The notes below the pieces were generated by a model. The model was given only the letters and a program-made list of their open reading frames with translations. It was not told where the DNA came from and did not search any database. A program made the translations under genes and the position numbers. From Actinostola sp. cb2023 (taxonomy: Eukaryota > Cnidaria > Anthozoa > Actiniaria > Actinostolidae), in the NCBI GenBank assembly GCA_033675265.1, contig JAUJYZ010000803.1:1-64000 (forward strand): 64,000 bases of DNA, in the 5' to 3' direction. Positions 24,678-49,465 of this stretch are shown here, piece after piece; the first letter of the stretch is position 1; each line of letters starts with the position of its first letter.

Positions 24678-27377
24678 CTGTGGACAAGATGCATAGGTGA
24701 GAGTATTAGCCATTTCGGAGTTGATGTTTGAAAGGAATTGTGGGGCTGTTTTGAGGGACAAGCCAGCAACTTGAATAGGCCCTTTGCAGTTTACAGTCAC
24801 ATGCCAAAATATCGCTAGTCTCCCTCGCATCCGTCTTTAGTTCCGTCACGCAACGCTCCCGGCCGAGAGCGTTGCGTGATGGAACTAAAGACGGATGCGA
24901 GGGAGACTAATATATCGCTTGAATAACGAATAAACTGAGCCGAAGATCCCATGGGAACGGCTCTGCTGACTGGCAAACAAACTTTGAGACGTTGATTGAG
25001 AAAGATTAACAAAAGATTAACAATCAACTGAAGGTTGAGAAATAAATGTAGCATTTCAAAACAGATTTCTTTACTGTCACTACTGATATCATGTAAGATT
25101 CTTCAAATAAATAAAGTCAGATTTTTTTGCCAGTCAGTACAACCACGTGATCGTAATCCTTTAAAATGATAGTGCTGAATTCATGTAGATATCTTACCAC
25201 TCAAAAACATGTATCTTTCTTCTGGCCCATAAAATTGTCTCTGTAAATCATATACATTTAATACATTAGAGAACATTAAAAGGGTGGATACATCTTCAAA
25301 GGAAATGGTTAGATACAATATTATATACAGTCATTTGCAAAAATTTTGGCCGCAACGATATATCAATATATCAATATATCGGGTGCATTATGGGTAATTA
25401 AATAATACTATTTCGAGTTTCCTAACTTATTAAATGAAGCAAAATACAAACGTAAGACTAAAATAAACATTATACTAATTAATTCTACCAACTTTGCTGG
25501 CATTAACCAGCTTTAAGGGGAATTTTCGATTATTTAATTACCCATAATGCACCTGATATATTGATATTTCTTAGCGGCCAGAATTTTTGCAAATGACTGT
25601 ATATGCGGCAAGGTCTTCAGACAATGGTTGTTGATTTCCCCCTGCTGCTGCAGAACCTGGAATAGTCCCCTTCACAGTTCCCTGTGCCATCTTGAAAGGT
25701 AGCCATGCCTTTGCATCGAACCGAGACAAACGGTGACCTTGCAATGATAGAGACATGTGAATAATTGTCCAAGGTGTTAAAAAAGGTCTCTATCATTGCA
25801 AGGTCACCGTTGGTCTCGCTTCGATGCAAAGGCACAGCTACTTTTCAAGATGGCGCAGGGAACTGTGAAGGGACTATTCTGACTTTTGCAAATCCTACGA
25901 AATGCTGCGAGACAGAGAATATCTGACACCTTTCCTATTGTCTCTAATAACACTGTTTATTTGTGTGTGTGCTGGATATGGAATACCTCACAGGGTAACT
26001 ACATTGTACATGTAAATGTATATGCTGTAGATTGATTTTTGTAGAGTGATTGCAATAAACCCGTGAAATAAAAATTAGATGTTAGTGTGTCAGTCAAATA
26101 GTCACAAAAGACAACATGGAAATAAAGGGCAAGGTCTTCATATACATGTACATGTAGCTGCACAAATTGTTCTGGCTATTGTTTTTTTTATGTAGAAAAA
26201 CAATACATAGAATGACAATAGAACAATTAAGCCAGAAATATTGTGCAGCTACACGAAGACCTGACCAAATAAAGTCCACTAGTGTCTATTAGTCTACTAA
26301 CTATTTCATGGGTTTATTGCGATCACTCTATGTTAATTGTTCATGCATTTATAGTTAACCTGGATTTCAATTAGCCCACCTACACCATAGCTAACATCCA
26401 TAGTACATCATTATTGAGAATACCCTCAGGATACTTGGTAACTAAAGGCCTATGGCAAACGTCGAACTAACCATGAGCTTAATTCAGTCCAACCTATTAA
26501 TTTTGAAATTGGCTCATGGTGAGAACGTTGTTTTGTGTTTGACAAGGCATTTGTGTGTTGTGGCAGGTTAGCTCGATGTTTGCCGTAGGTCTATAAATTG
26601 TACATGTAATTATGACATCACTCAGTAATACACTTGTAAAATCACCTTGGAATCCAAGAAGATTTCCCCATTGAAATATGGCTGGAATGCTCTCACTCCT
26701 GTTTTTTCATGAACAATGCCAACTAGAGGGACACCAAGTTGATCTAGTTCAGGTTTTAGAGAGGAAAGCGCTGAAGCTTCCTGTGGGAGTAAGGAAGTCT
26801 ACCATGAAATTACTATGGCTAAATAAAAGTGACATACAGTATGTATAATGCATGTGTATGTGTGTACATCAATTGTAAGCTTTTGCAGGGACCACGGAGG
26901 GGTGGGGGCAGTTAGGGCTACAGCATAGCCCCAGCTACAATGTATGTATCACTTTTTGGGGAAATGTGCCAAAAATAAACTTCTAAAGTAAAGACTCCTG
27001 TCATTGAGTGTGTGTGTTACAGTTATGGTTGATTTAGCCCTACCACTTTTTAGGGTGCTCCTACATTGTAGCTCTGTCCCTGTTTTGGCATTATTATTAT
27101 TATTATTATTAATATTATTATTAGGGAGATGCGGCCATGTAGTATATACCTCTCTGCACAATGGTCATCCAGGCCGTCTGATTACCATAATAACAGCCCC
27201 TGCCTTTCTCCACAACTCTGTAGCTGGTATAAACGTGTCTGATCCATCAAGTTTCTGGACTTGTATACTACTAAGGTAGTTATAGTCAGCCATGGGCATG
27301 TTCTTGAACCAGTCTATATTAGCTACGATGAGGCCAGCGGCGACAGCAACAGTTCCACCAGCCAATAACCACGCCAT
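24448..27377 (-). CDS. PRXL2A: PRXL2A (FAM213A), selenoprotein U1, with in-frame TGA
   Basis: Coding exons on the minus strand: 27377-27150, 26780-26646, 25240-25198, 24677-24448; joined they give 211 aa plus stop. The protein has an N-terminal hydrophobic segment (residues about 1-20), then the thioredoxin-like fold of the peroxiredoxin-like 2 family: ELWRKAGAVIMVIRRPG, Sec71 (TGA at 27167-27165), Pro, Leu, Cys74, REEASALSSLKPELDQLGVP, FQPYFNGEIFLD, RQFYGPEERYMF, NFKGEGRILGG, EKEFGD. Vertebrate relatives have Cys or Sec at this same position, so reading TGA as Sec gives the Sec-x-x-Cys motif. All splice phases agree and there is no other stop or frame break. A SECIS-like hairpin follows in the 3' UTR. 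The family is a cytosolic or membrane-associated redox protein; PRXL2B is a prostamide synthase, but the exact substrate here is unknown. Confidence 0.95.
24816..24911. repeat. 96-bp near-perfect palindrome in PRXL2A intron 3
   Basis: TAGTCTCCCTCGCATCCGTC mirrors GACGGATGCGAGGGAGACTA around a GGCCGAGAGCG centre. A compact MITE is the simplest reading. Confidence 0.85.
25198..25240 (-). CDS. PRXL2A: PRXL2A coding exon 3 (43 bp)
   Basis: Bounded by ATGATTTACAG and GTAAGA. Encodes RQFYGPEERYMFLS plus one base (phase 1), the family's KKFYGP segment. Confidence 0.92.
25324..25603. mobile_element. MITE of the TATACAGTCA family in PRXL2A intron 2
   Basis: TATACAGTCATTTGCAAAAA at the left and its reverse complement at the right, with inner ACCCATAATGCACC mirrored. 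TA-flanked TACAGT-type ends suggest a Tc1/mariner-type non-autonomous element. Related to 20932-21230. Confidence 0.85.
25662..25883. repeat. Foldback element in PRXL2A intron 2
   Basis: Arms of about 95 bp: TAGTCCCCTTCACAGTTCCC with its mirror, and AACGGTGACCTTGCAATGAT with its mirror, around a short AAAAAA-containing loop. Confidence 0.85.
26042..26331. mobile_element. Outer foldback element with nested MITE
   Basis: AGAGTGATTGCAATAAACCC near 26042 faces GGGTTTATTGCGATCACTCT near 26331. A MITE of another family (26131-26262) lies inside, so it inserted later. Confidence 0.8.
26131..26262. mobile_element. MITE of the AAGGTCTTCGTGTAGCTGC family, copy 1
   Basis: AAGGTCTTCAT...GTAGCTGCACAA at the left mirrors TTGTGCAGCTACACGAAGAC at the right; the core has CTGGCTATTGTT facing AACAATACATAGAA. 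Three more copies lie in LIN54 introns at 47936-48052, 48363-48490 and 48613-48719. Confidence 0.85.
26445..26595. repeat. Foldback element in PRXL2A intron 2
   Basis: GCCTATGGCAAACGTCGAAC is mirrored by TCGATGTTTGCCGTAGGT; AACCATGAGC faces GCTCATGGTGAGAACG. Confidence 0.65.
26646..26780 (-). CDS. PRXL2A: PRXL2A coding exon 2
   Basis: Bounded by TTACTCCCACAG and GTGATT, 135 bp, phase 0 at both ends. Encodes EASALSSLKPELDQLGVPLV and HEKTGVRAFQPYFNGEIFLD, matching the conserved middle of the family. Confidence 0.95.
27150..27377 (-). CDS. PRXL2A: PRXL2A coding exon 1 with Sec codon
   Basis: ATG at 27377. The frame reaches TGA at 27167-27165, then CCA TTG TGC AGA GAG and the donor GTATAT. Ignoring the TGA gives a 70-aa truncated frame; reading through it joins in phase 0 to exon 2. 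Confidence 0.94.
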
Positions 27378-27457
27378 GACTTTTCTTTTTGAAATTCTAG
27401 CTAATTATTGAACATAAAAATAAAATGTTATTAAATTAATGAATACCCTTAAATATA

Positions 27458-27821
27458 GGCCCCGGTTGCAGGAAAAGTTAATAGCGCTATCCACTGGATA
27501 ACTCTTATCCAACAGACAAAATTGATGCAGTTATGCATGGATCAATTCCAGTGTTACCATCCCCTCCCTGGGCTGACCACCGGGGATTTGTAAAAAAATA
27601 TTCTTGGGACTACAAATTCCCTGCCCCTGGACCGCCAGAAATAACAAATTCCCCACCCCAGGGCAACGGAAAAGCAACCAACAATTGAATATATTAAAGG
27701 CATGTTTAATAATCAAGCTGGTAACAGCTGGAATTGATCCATGCATTATCCAATCAATTTTATCTGCTGGATAGGACTTATCCACTGGATAGTGCTATTC
27801 ACCTTTCGTGCAACCGGGGCC
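27458..27821. mobile_element. MITE with GGCCCCGGTTGCA ends
   Basis: GGCCCCGGTTGCAGGAAAAG at the left and GTGCAACCGGGGCC at the right, continuing through CTATCCACTGGATAA on both arms. It lies in the presumed 5' UTR intron of PRXL2A. Confidence 0.85.
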
Positions 27822-28599
27822 TGTATTTAAGAGTAATCAACTTAGTGCTTATAAATGCAGATTTGGCTGATAACAAATGATGGATTCTTACCCCTCCCCC
27901 CCTAATATTCTGATTCACAGAGAAAAGGGAGGGACCAACACTAAAAATAAAAATAATTTAATAATAATAATAATAATAATAATAAAAATGCCTGCAAAGG
28001 AAGCTAATTTTAATGAGTTTTTTTTCTTGTTTTGGTGCCCATGACCTTTTAATAGAGCGGGTGCAAAGTCCACTGTCCCATCTCCAATTTTCAGACCATG
28101 TGACCATTCTTCCTATTTTTTTTTTAATAGAATGTTTGAAAACTAAAACCAGTAACTGTTTTAACTGTTAAAAAAAATGAACTGTAAAATTAATTTTGAA
28201 CCAATTATAAATTCAGAAATTTTAAACATATACACCAGTTACATGTATAAAGTTACATAATCATAAAATAATTAACTTAGACATCCATCACCTAGGAGCT
28301 GCCTTTCAACTATTGATCAGTATCATAATATCATAGTTAAACGTATAGTAATAAAGCTTGAATCATTGTATTACTATGATATTTGCATTATTATGATCCA
28401 GTTTGTCAAACTTTGGACCTGTCCGGCCGGCATATGCAAACGGTTGCAACATACATGTACATGACGCAGCTATACATCACGTGTACATTGCAATGTGTTA
28501 AGCTAAATAAAACACCTCAGTGTTTAAATATAAACTCAATATTGACCAGAGGAAACTCTCCAGAGATATCTAGAGGTCTGCAGCACGAACTAAAATTAA

Positions 28600-28980
28600 T
28601 ACTTACATATTTTCAGTAACATTTAACTGAACCATTTTGTGGGGTATTTCTTGGTTCGTTCTCCGAGGCTTGAAATACCGTGGATTCCTGGTACAAGAAC
28701 TGACCAATCAGAATCGTTAATATTTCATTCTTTTGTTCATTCCACCAATCACAGCTCTCGTTCTATAATCCTATTGTACTTTTGACCAATCAGCATCGTC
28801 GTTGCCCCAGTGCATTATGGGTTGCTTTCTTTACCTTTTAGAAGCGCGTGATTTTGAACAACAAGATGTCGCCAAAGTGGTTTTCAAATTGTATTTCTAC
28901 TATGGCTTTTATCGCGTTTTTTTTACGCTTACAAGACGCCTTCCTCGAACCTTTATAACTGAGCTATACATTACAGGTGA
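28600..28980. promoter_or_regulatory. Presumed bidirectional promoter of PRXL2A and LIN54
   Basis: Three CCAAT boxes (GACCAATCA at 28702, ACCAATCA at 28744, GACCAATCA at 28784) lie between a minus-strand donor (AT then GTAAGT, exon end 28607) and a plus-strand donor (TTACAG then GTGAGG, exon end 28976). Each would end a non-coding first exon, joining the acceptor near 27397 for PRXL2A and the acceptor at 35778 for LIN54. ACAAGATGTCGCC near 28860 resembles a YY1-type site common at metazoan start sites. Transcription starts are not provable from sequence. Confidence 0.45.
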
Positions 28981-30364
28981 GGTGCCTTTGTTTTAGCCGA
29001 CGTTTGTGATCGAAAGTGTCGCTTGAATGTGAAGTTTCTGAGCCATTTTCGGCCAAGAAAATTCATCTCTTTGCAGTGACTTCTCTCTGGATTTTCCCGT
29101 TCGTTGTTTGCTTGGTTCTCTCGTTTAAAACTCCGAAATGAAGGACAAGGTAGAGCTGTAGACCTACAGTGGATCTTTGTTGGAAGACACGTTTGTGGTG
29201 CTTATTTTTCGTGGTTAAAATTCAGTGTTTTGGTAGAGTGTCGTGTAGTAGTCTATGTTTACAAGACATGTTTTGTGTCGTGAATTTTATTGTCTTGTCC
29301 TTCCTTCTCAAGGTGTCTGTCAGCTTTATGTCCTCAGTTGTATCCTTTGCCATATAAATGGTGACAATCATTAGCTCAATTTGAGTCGCTTGTGTGTTTT
29401 AAGTTGGGCCAAATGTACTGGCATCCTTCGATATTTACGTTGACTTTGGTTCAGAAAATCTGTGAAAACCAAAATATGCTGCAAAATGTGGCGATTTTCT
29501 AAGCGAAATAATTATATTTGTTTGAGCTCCGTCATTGTTTAGGATACTAACACGTACACTTGTTTAATGCTTTGAAGGATTAAAATCGCAGACGGTACCA
29601 TACATGAATTTTTTTGTTTTCATTGTTCTCAATTTTTTTGACCCAAAGCTTTGTATCTCGCTGCCGTATTTTCAATCCATAAAATATAATTCCAGTTGTT
29701 AGCTTTTCAGCAAGTTTTTACAGATGAGTCAAATTTTGTTATAATACACATGCAATAGGTTCATTTTAAAATTCTGAAAATCACAGATCTTAAGTAGTTT
29801 TCTATCAATGCTTAATCTAACAAAAAATTATATTACATGAATATAGATTTTTAAATATTTATGTCTAAAATGTACATACATGTACATACATGTAGATTGA
29901 ATCATAAAGCATTTCAGTACATTTTGTGGGGGATTTAGCGTAAGCAATCAAATGGTTTCTAGTGCATTTTAAAAAAAAATTGGTGGGTGTTATTACTCGG
30001 CGTGGACTGCCTGTGGCAGACACCAAGTTTTAAAATGGGCTTTTTAGTTTTGGAAGTGTCCAGTCCATCCCGGCCACAGGAAGCCCAGGAAGAGCGAGAG
30101 AACGGATGTCATTCGAAAAAAAAAATCGATTTTCTGGTCCGTTTATAGTGAAGTAAATGACCTGAAAGCAGGTCACGACACTGATAGATTGCCATTCTAT
30201 TACATATCAAAAGCTCTTGATTGAGTGAATCGAGAAAGTATTTTATTTTCGGCTGAAACCAAGTCTTGGTGATCGATTAAGGGACTTGTTGCCTTGCCTA
30301 CAAGTGAGCACTCAAAATATATCGATCCCAAAACACACTAAATAGACCTCTCATCCTAAGTTTT

Positions 30365-30530
30365 AACTCCTAATTATATTCAAGAAATAAATATTAGTAG
30401 TTTTTTGAGTGCTGTGAGGTGTTTTTACCTAATTATATTCAAGAAATAAAGATTAGTAGTTTTTTGAGTGCACCTCACAGCACTCAAATAACTACTAATC
30501 TTTATTTCTTGAATATAATTAGGAGTTCGA
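30365..30530. repeat. Compound hairpin with an internal direct repeat
   Basis: CCTAATTATATTCAAGAAAT occurs twice directly and once inverted (ATTTCTTGAATATAATTAGG); GTGCACCTCACAGCACTC lies at the fold. Confidence 0.8.
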
Positions 30531-30953
30531 TATTCTTAATAAAACCCATTCCTGAAGCGAAAATCGAACTCAACGCTTACCATGACCACAGGAAGCCCAA
30601 AACATCAGTTTAGACAAAAACAGAGAATGGTAAGCCTGTGGGCTAGAGATTGCCCGGAGTTCCAGCTGATCATCCTACATGCCGAGTAAACGCTCAATGA
30701 GTGTCTAGTATATTTTTTTAATCCATAGGGTGAACTCATTTTGCCCTATTTGTAAAGTGCGCAAGTTCAAATTAGTTGCATCAGACAACCATGTGATTAC
30801 CAAGTACTATTCATGATAACCTATATACTAATCTGTACTGATGTTACATAGATATGGACTGTGTTATCTTGTTGTACTATTATTAGCCATTCAGAATCAA
30901 CCAATTGAAAGCAATTATTGTTGTTGCAGACATGTGTAACCATGTGTTATTTA

Positions 30954-31156
30954 ACAAATAGATTCCATTTTCCCGTGCGTCTGTACTCTTATACAATGTA
31001 GATGCACAGATGACATCAAAATGTGGTGAGCACAAAAAAGTACGCCATGAGATGAAGTCGAGTGGCGTGACTGAACATGTTTTCACCACATTTTGACGTC
31101 TTCTGTGCATCTACATGTATAAGAGTACAGACGCACGGGAAAATGGAATCTATTTG
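30954..31156. repeat. Foldback element
   Basis: CAAATAGATTCCATTTTCCC and its reverse complement bound about 200 bp; arms continue through GTGCGTCTGTACTCTTATAC and GATGCACAG for about 85 bp. Confidence 0.88.
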
Positions 31157-32489
31157 TTTTATATAATATCTAGATGGCTTAGTATTATTCATTTGCTTTA
31201 TGACAGATTCTTCACCTGTAAAAACGGATAGAAAAGAGCGTACTACCTAGTCGTTAAAAAGTACAAAAATAACGAAAACAAATGAAATATTTCATAAAAC
31301 TTAACTTTATTATTTATCTCTTTACCTTATAAATCTTTCTTATACTGCAGAAAGCCATTTTCCAGATTTGCAGCAATTTTTCTTCTTCTTTTGACAGTCA
31401 TATTATAAAAAACTGCCGATCGAGTGACAAAGCTAACACTGAACAAAAAGCTCAAAAACATCCCCTAAACATAGCTCAATTACCTTGAAAACCCACGCAA
31501 TTTAAAGGATAATTTTTGTGAACAGCTACATGAACATTAAATCTTACGGTAGTTTGTAATTTTGTAGTCCTGAAATCGGTAAACATCAACTTGATCTGGT
31601 TTCAGCAAATTTCCAAGATGGCGATTTGTGATGACGTTATTCAAAGTTTCAGCCAATGAGTGCGTGTTATTTTGTAGTGATGTCATCTGTGTGTCTGACC
31701 TCTAATAACACATGGCTCTCGACCATTCAAATCGCGCGTAATATACCAATTATTATATAAATACATGTAACACTGTAGTTCTTATAGGATTGTTTTATTA
31801 TTTCAATATTACTCAGACTCAGAAGTTCAAATGCCAACTTCATTTCTGGGGGTTGGACTTCTGTCAATCAATCTATGTCATGTTGAACAATTTCAGTGGA
31901 TGTTTTCAGAGATGGCGCTCTACAGCCAGCTTTAATTTCACTCTAGTGGCATCGAAAAGTTTGATTGACAGAAGCCACTGCAGTTTTGTCCCAAATACTT
32001 AATAATAATATTTTATTATTCATATAGGCTTTGATATTTTTTATTATATAGTTAGCATTTATTATGTTCTTCATATTTTAACATCTAGATATATATATTT
32101 TTCTTTCTCATTCTTAGTTTTAGATTTTTTGAATTGTATATATGGGCAATTCCACATGAGAGAAGGAAAAAATGCATTTCTCAGAACTTGTAAAACTGAA
32201 TGAATTTGTTTCAAATCATAGTCTTTAGTGTTCAATGTTTATGAATTTTATAAAATTTTCTTGGTCTGACAGTCAGGGGGGACATCAACACAGTGAGAGC
32301 ATATGGATATTTTTTGGTTATAATTTGCCCTTAATTAGAGCAATTTGAATTTTCTTAAATAAAAGCAAATAAAACCTACAGCTAGGAGTTGTATGTAAGG
32401 TTGGTAAACATATGTGATGGTCTTTCAAAATACATAATCTTGGGAAGACTCCTCAAGCATTAACAATTATTTGGGGGGGTATGAATTTC

Positions 32490-33461
32490 GTTACAGACGT
32501 TACATAGCCAGACTACAAAAATATGATTTTTTTTTTTTTTTTGTATTGCAAGCCAAGCCCAAGTCTTCTGATTGTGGTTTCCCTGGTTCTCTTTTGAAAA
32601 GTTATAGGAAACAAAAATATGACAAGAGATTAGGTACAGCTCTTTAAAAAGTTACTGAAATCATGTTACAGACGTTACATTTTTGGTGTTACAGACGTAC
32701 ACAGATATGATATTGCATAGTAAAAAGTACATGCTTTCTTCACTGTTTTCATAAAGTCACCTAAACCTTGGTACCTTGGTAATTTCATCAACAGAGCACT
32801 TTTCAAACCACCATGGAAGGGTTTTTACCACAAACGAAGCTTGAGAGGATATATGATCTTCAAAACTAGTTTGATTATAGCCACTTGTCAGTGTCTTTAT
32901 ATTAAATAATTATAAGGTGGAAAATTAACCTATTCAATAAGCTTAAGCATTACAAATGGGTTGACAAGTTGAACAACAATATAAAACATACATTTTTCTA
33001 GTGTTCATATTATTTTACCTTTAAGTTTCATTTCATAAAAGATCTATATTTCGTACAGTGTAACGTCTGTAACAAAAGCTGTAACGTCTGTAACACCAAA
33101 CTTTTCTTCATTGCTCAGAGTGAATAGAATAATCCTAGAAAGTTTACTGTTTATAATAAACTTCAAACATATAGCAAGAGCTCCATCACCAATTATGGTT
33201 TTAAAGGTTATTAAATTCACAGAAATTTGTGTTAAAATACAATAACCTGAAAGTATGGGTGATTTTACTGTAACGTCTGTAACGTTATTAAACTCTCTGT
33301 ATATAAGCAACTTGGGAGACTTGACATAATATATTACCTTATACAACTTCACTCCCCCCTACCTAACAAATCTAGACAAAAGAAAAATCAAAACTCCCTT
33401 TGGCCATCAAACTGTACTTAAATAAATTACAAAATCTTGTCTGAAGTGTAACGTCTGTAAC
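32490..33461. repeat. Cluster of the 15-mer GTTACAGACGTTACA
   Basis: Plus orientation at 32490, 32665 and 32688 (last one imperfect); reverse complement TGTAACGTCTGTAAC at 33059, 33080, 33269 and 33447. The left group faces the right group, as in transposons with subterminal binding sites. Within a minus-strand frame at 33352-33044 the motif reads VTDVT three times. Confidence 0.8.
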
Positions 33462-33479
33462 GAAGAACTGACCATATAT

Positions 33480-33548
33480 ATGTAAAGCGCATTTGGGCAT
33501 TCTGGAGAGTGCGCTATATAAATATTAAATTATTATTATTATTATTAT
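33480..33548. repeat. Retroelement-like 3' tail
   Basis: AAAGCGCATTTGGGCATTCT, then GCGCTATATAAATATTAAAT, then (TTA)n is the kind of tail seen on many metazoan LINE/SINE families. A shorter relative is at 20262-20300. Confidence 0.5.
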
Positions 33549-33837
33549 ACTTCAAACTCTTATTAGTTTAATTGAACCAGTTCTGCTGATTAATGTATTG
33601 TGCTTAAATAAAGTTATTCATTCATTAATTCTAACTTTTTTGGTCAGTGTGAGTGATAAGGAATCAACTGTTTGTATTGCATTTAGAATGTACTACATGT
33701 ATTTGTAATATTTGTTTGCTATGGAACTTGACTGTTGTACTGCTACATGTACATTGTACATAGAGTTGTTTTCGTATGTGGCTAAATGAATATTTAGGCT
33801 AAATTAAAATCAAGGCACATGGGAAAAGCGCTCAGTA

Positions 33838-33968
33838 TGAGTGGGAAACCTACGGTACCGTGACACTCAAATGGCTTCCTTTCTGAACCAATCAAAAAGC
33901 ATGCAGATGCATCTTCATCCAATCAACCTCTTTCAATACGGCAGGGTACCGTTACTTTCCCACTCGTA
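33838..33968. repeat. Small foldback element (GAGTGGGAA ends)
   Basis: TATGAGTGGGAAAC faces TTTCCCACTCGTA, and ACGGTACCGTGAC faces AGGGTACCGTTAC. Related to the outer element at 48308-48765. Confidence 0.6.
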
Positions 33969-33993
33969 CAAAAATGCCTCTAGACTAATAATA

Positions 33994-35019
33994 TTAACCC
34001 ATTTGCTCCTGAGCTATTTTGATTTTTTTAGCGATTTTCTGGACCTAATCACGTCGTAGGAAATTTCGATTCCATATAAGGGGTTTCCATGGAAATCTTG
34101 ACAGTTCTGAAAGCCCACGGGCTCAGGTTCTGATGTAATCTTTCTCTTGTCACAGATCTCCACGAGGGCCAGTGGTTTTAACTGCTTTGAAGAGGCCAAT
34201 TTTGCATTTTTAGAGTGTTTATAGCCATTATTCACCACAGAAGCCCCCAGGACAGCATCATTAAGCTTGACTGGTGTGGTAGAGACCGTTCTGCTGAAAG
34301 AACCCAGCAGAGAGAAACGATTTTCACGAAGACATCTCGACACTGCCGTTACGAAATTCAAAATGGCGGACTCAACTGTGAAATCGTCTCTCTGGTTGTT
34401 CTGTGGTGAATCGCAGGACCTACAAAGGCATTTTTGGCGACTTTGGACTTGTAAAAAATGCAACCGGTGCAATATTTTGCCTGTAGGACCGAGTGGCTTG
34501 GCACTCTATAAATGTATATTCTTAAAAACACAAATGGCGGGAGGCTTTCTGTCGAAAATTCCTGGATGTTCCCGGCATCCTTTTCGGCCGTGCAGAAGGA
34601 AAACATGTGTTAGCGAAAGTGGTCCTAAGGAAATGGCTATTGTTCGGCGAGTTAAGGAAGAGAGAGGGAAAAATTCACGAATATATCAAGAAGAGAGATG
34701 GAAGTTTGCTGAGAAAGTGGCGTTTTGTTTCGCAAGGATGTATTTTGGAAGAAAATCCAAGTCAAATATCGTTCATTTTCGAGGTGTAAAATTGCGTCAA
34801 AAACACACATTTTTGATTTTTATGGCAAACAAATTGAACTAATGCCCAGAAATCGGACCTGTAAGTCAGTTTACTTGAGGTTAAAATATGAAGAGTTATC
34901 TAGTTGTCACTAATAACTGGCCATGAGATGGATGTTACGAAAATTCAGAAAGTTAGAATTTTTCAAAGCAGTATCTATGTTTACGGCTGGTTTCGGCCGG
35001 TGTAGGAGTCAATGGGTTA
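33994..35019. mobile_element. 1.0-kb element with TTAACCCATTTGCTCCT ends and an ORF
   Basis: The left end TTAACCCATTTGCTCCT faces GGAGTCAATGGGTTA at the right. A 191-codon plus-strand frame (34267-34842) contains CKKCNRCN and a Lys/Arg-rich C-terminal part but no family I recognise; an overlapping 152-codon minus-strand frame is also open. I cannot say whether either is real. Confidence 0.5.
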
Positions 35020-35290
35020 CAGTGTGACTACACCAACCAAGGCCACCCAAACAAATTTTCATACAAATTATCCAATCACAATTGAGTATTTACACAATAG
35101 AATCTGCACAAATTTTCGCTTTAAAAGCATATATTTTACTTTCTATGTGTATGTATATGATCAAGAGTGAACAAGAAACAGTTTAAATTGTAGAATTCGA
35201 CATTATTCTGTTATTCAGCGTCACAAATGTGATTAGAAAATTTGATTCAAAATTTGTTTGGGTGGCCTTGGTTGGTGTAGTCGCACTGTA
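35018..35290. mobile_element. MITE with TACAGTGTGACTACACCAAC ends
   Basis: TACAGTGTGACTACACCAAC and CAAGGCCACCCAAACAAATT at the left are mirrored at the right with few changes. It abuts the preceding element. Confidence 0.85.
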
Positions 35291-35628
35291 AACAGTGTGG
35301 CACTCAAAACTGTGATCACCTTTAATGTATTTGCATACTTCAGTCTTGACCTAATACATTTATAATGTCTCGCCATGTTGATAACGACCATAATGATTTT
35401 GAAGGTTACAGGGGTTTCAATAGAAGCCGGTTACCGCCGGAGCTCCAGCGGTTACTTGCTGTTCCTCCTGCAGCTACTTTTGTCAGTGTATGATCATACT
35501 TTTTAACTAATTATTATTGTCTACATGTATATCTATAAAGACAAAATTGAGTATACAGTGTATGGCACTTTGAGCACCTCGTACAGCTACTTTAAAAAAT
35601 AATGAAACCCCTAAGGTTATACTGGAAT

Positions 35629-35759
35629 ACTAAGGCCTAGTTCAAACGCCATACTTTCCAAGAGCCGTTCTTAATTACGTCAAAAGAAGCCGCTTCATTA
35701 TCTATTGTTTTAAATGAGAACAGCTCATGATTAGCACAACATCTGAACTAGGCCTAAGA
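35629..35759. mobile_element. MITE with AGGCCTAGTTC ends, copy 1
   Basis: AAGGCCTAGTTCAAACGCC faces GAACTAGGCCTAAG. The interior TACTTTCCAAGAGCC and TTCATTATCTATTG is shared with 36247-36372. It ends 20 bp before the LIN54 acceptor at 35778. Confidence 0.8.
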
Positions 35760-35794
35760 AATTGTTATTGTTTTGCAGCTAAAAGTTTGTTTTT

Positions 35795-49432
<13,638 letters not shown>

Positions 49433-49465
49433 TCAGTCTGTCCACTGATTTACTGTTTGGCGTGA

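Larger units (their letters stand above)
28977..35778. other. Presumed first intron of LIN54, without genes
   Basis: I find no coding exon here. Content: unrecognised AT-rich DNA (29000-30050), hairpins at 30365-30530 and 30954-31156, a 15-mer motif cluster at 32490-33461, a retroelement-like tail at 33480-33548, and TIR elements at 33994-35290. Confidence 0.5.

Noticed and set aside
27165..27167. PRXL2A as a pseudogene because of an in-frame TGA
   Set aside because: The TGA is at the known Sec/Cys position, the rest of the gene is intact and a SECIS-like hairpin follows.
28845..28860. TTTGAA near the LIN54 first exon as a CHR element (LIN54 autoregulation)
   Set aside because: The hexamer is too common in AT-rich DNA and no positional evidence supports it.
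28802..28996. Small ORF near the presumed promoter as a gene
   Set aside because: It spans a good splice donor and has no family resemblance; better read as non-coding first exon of LIN54.
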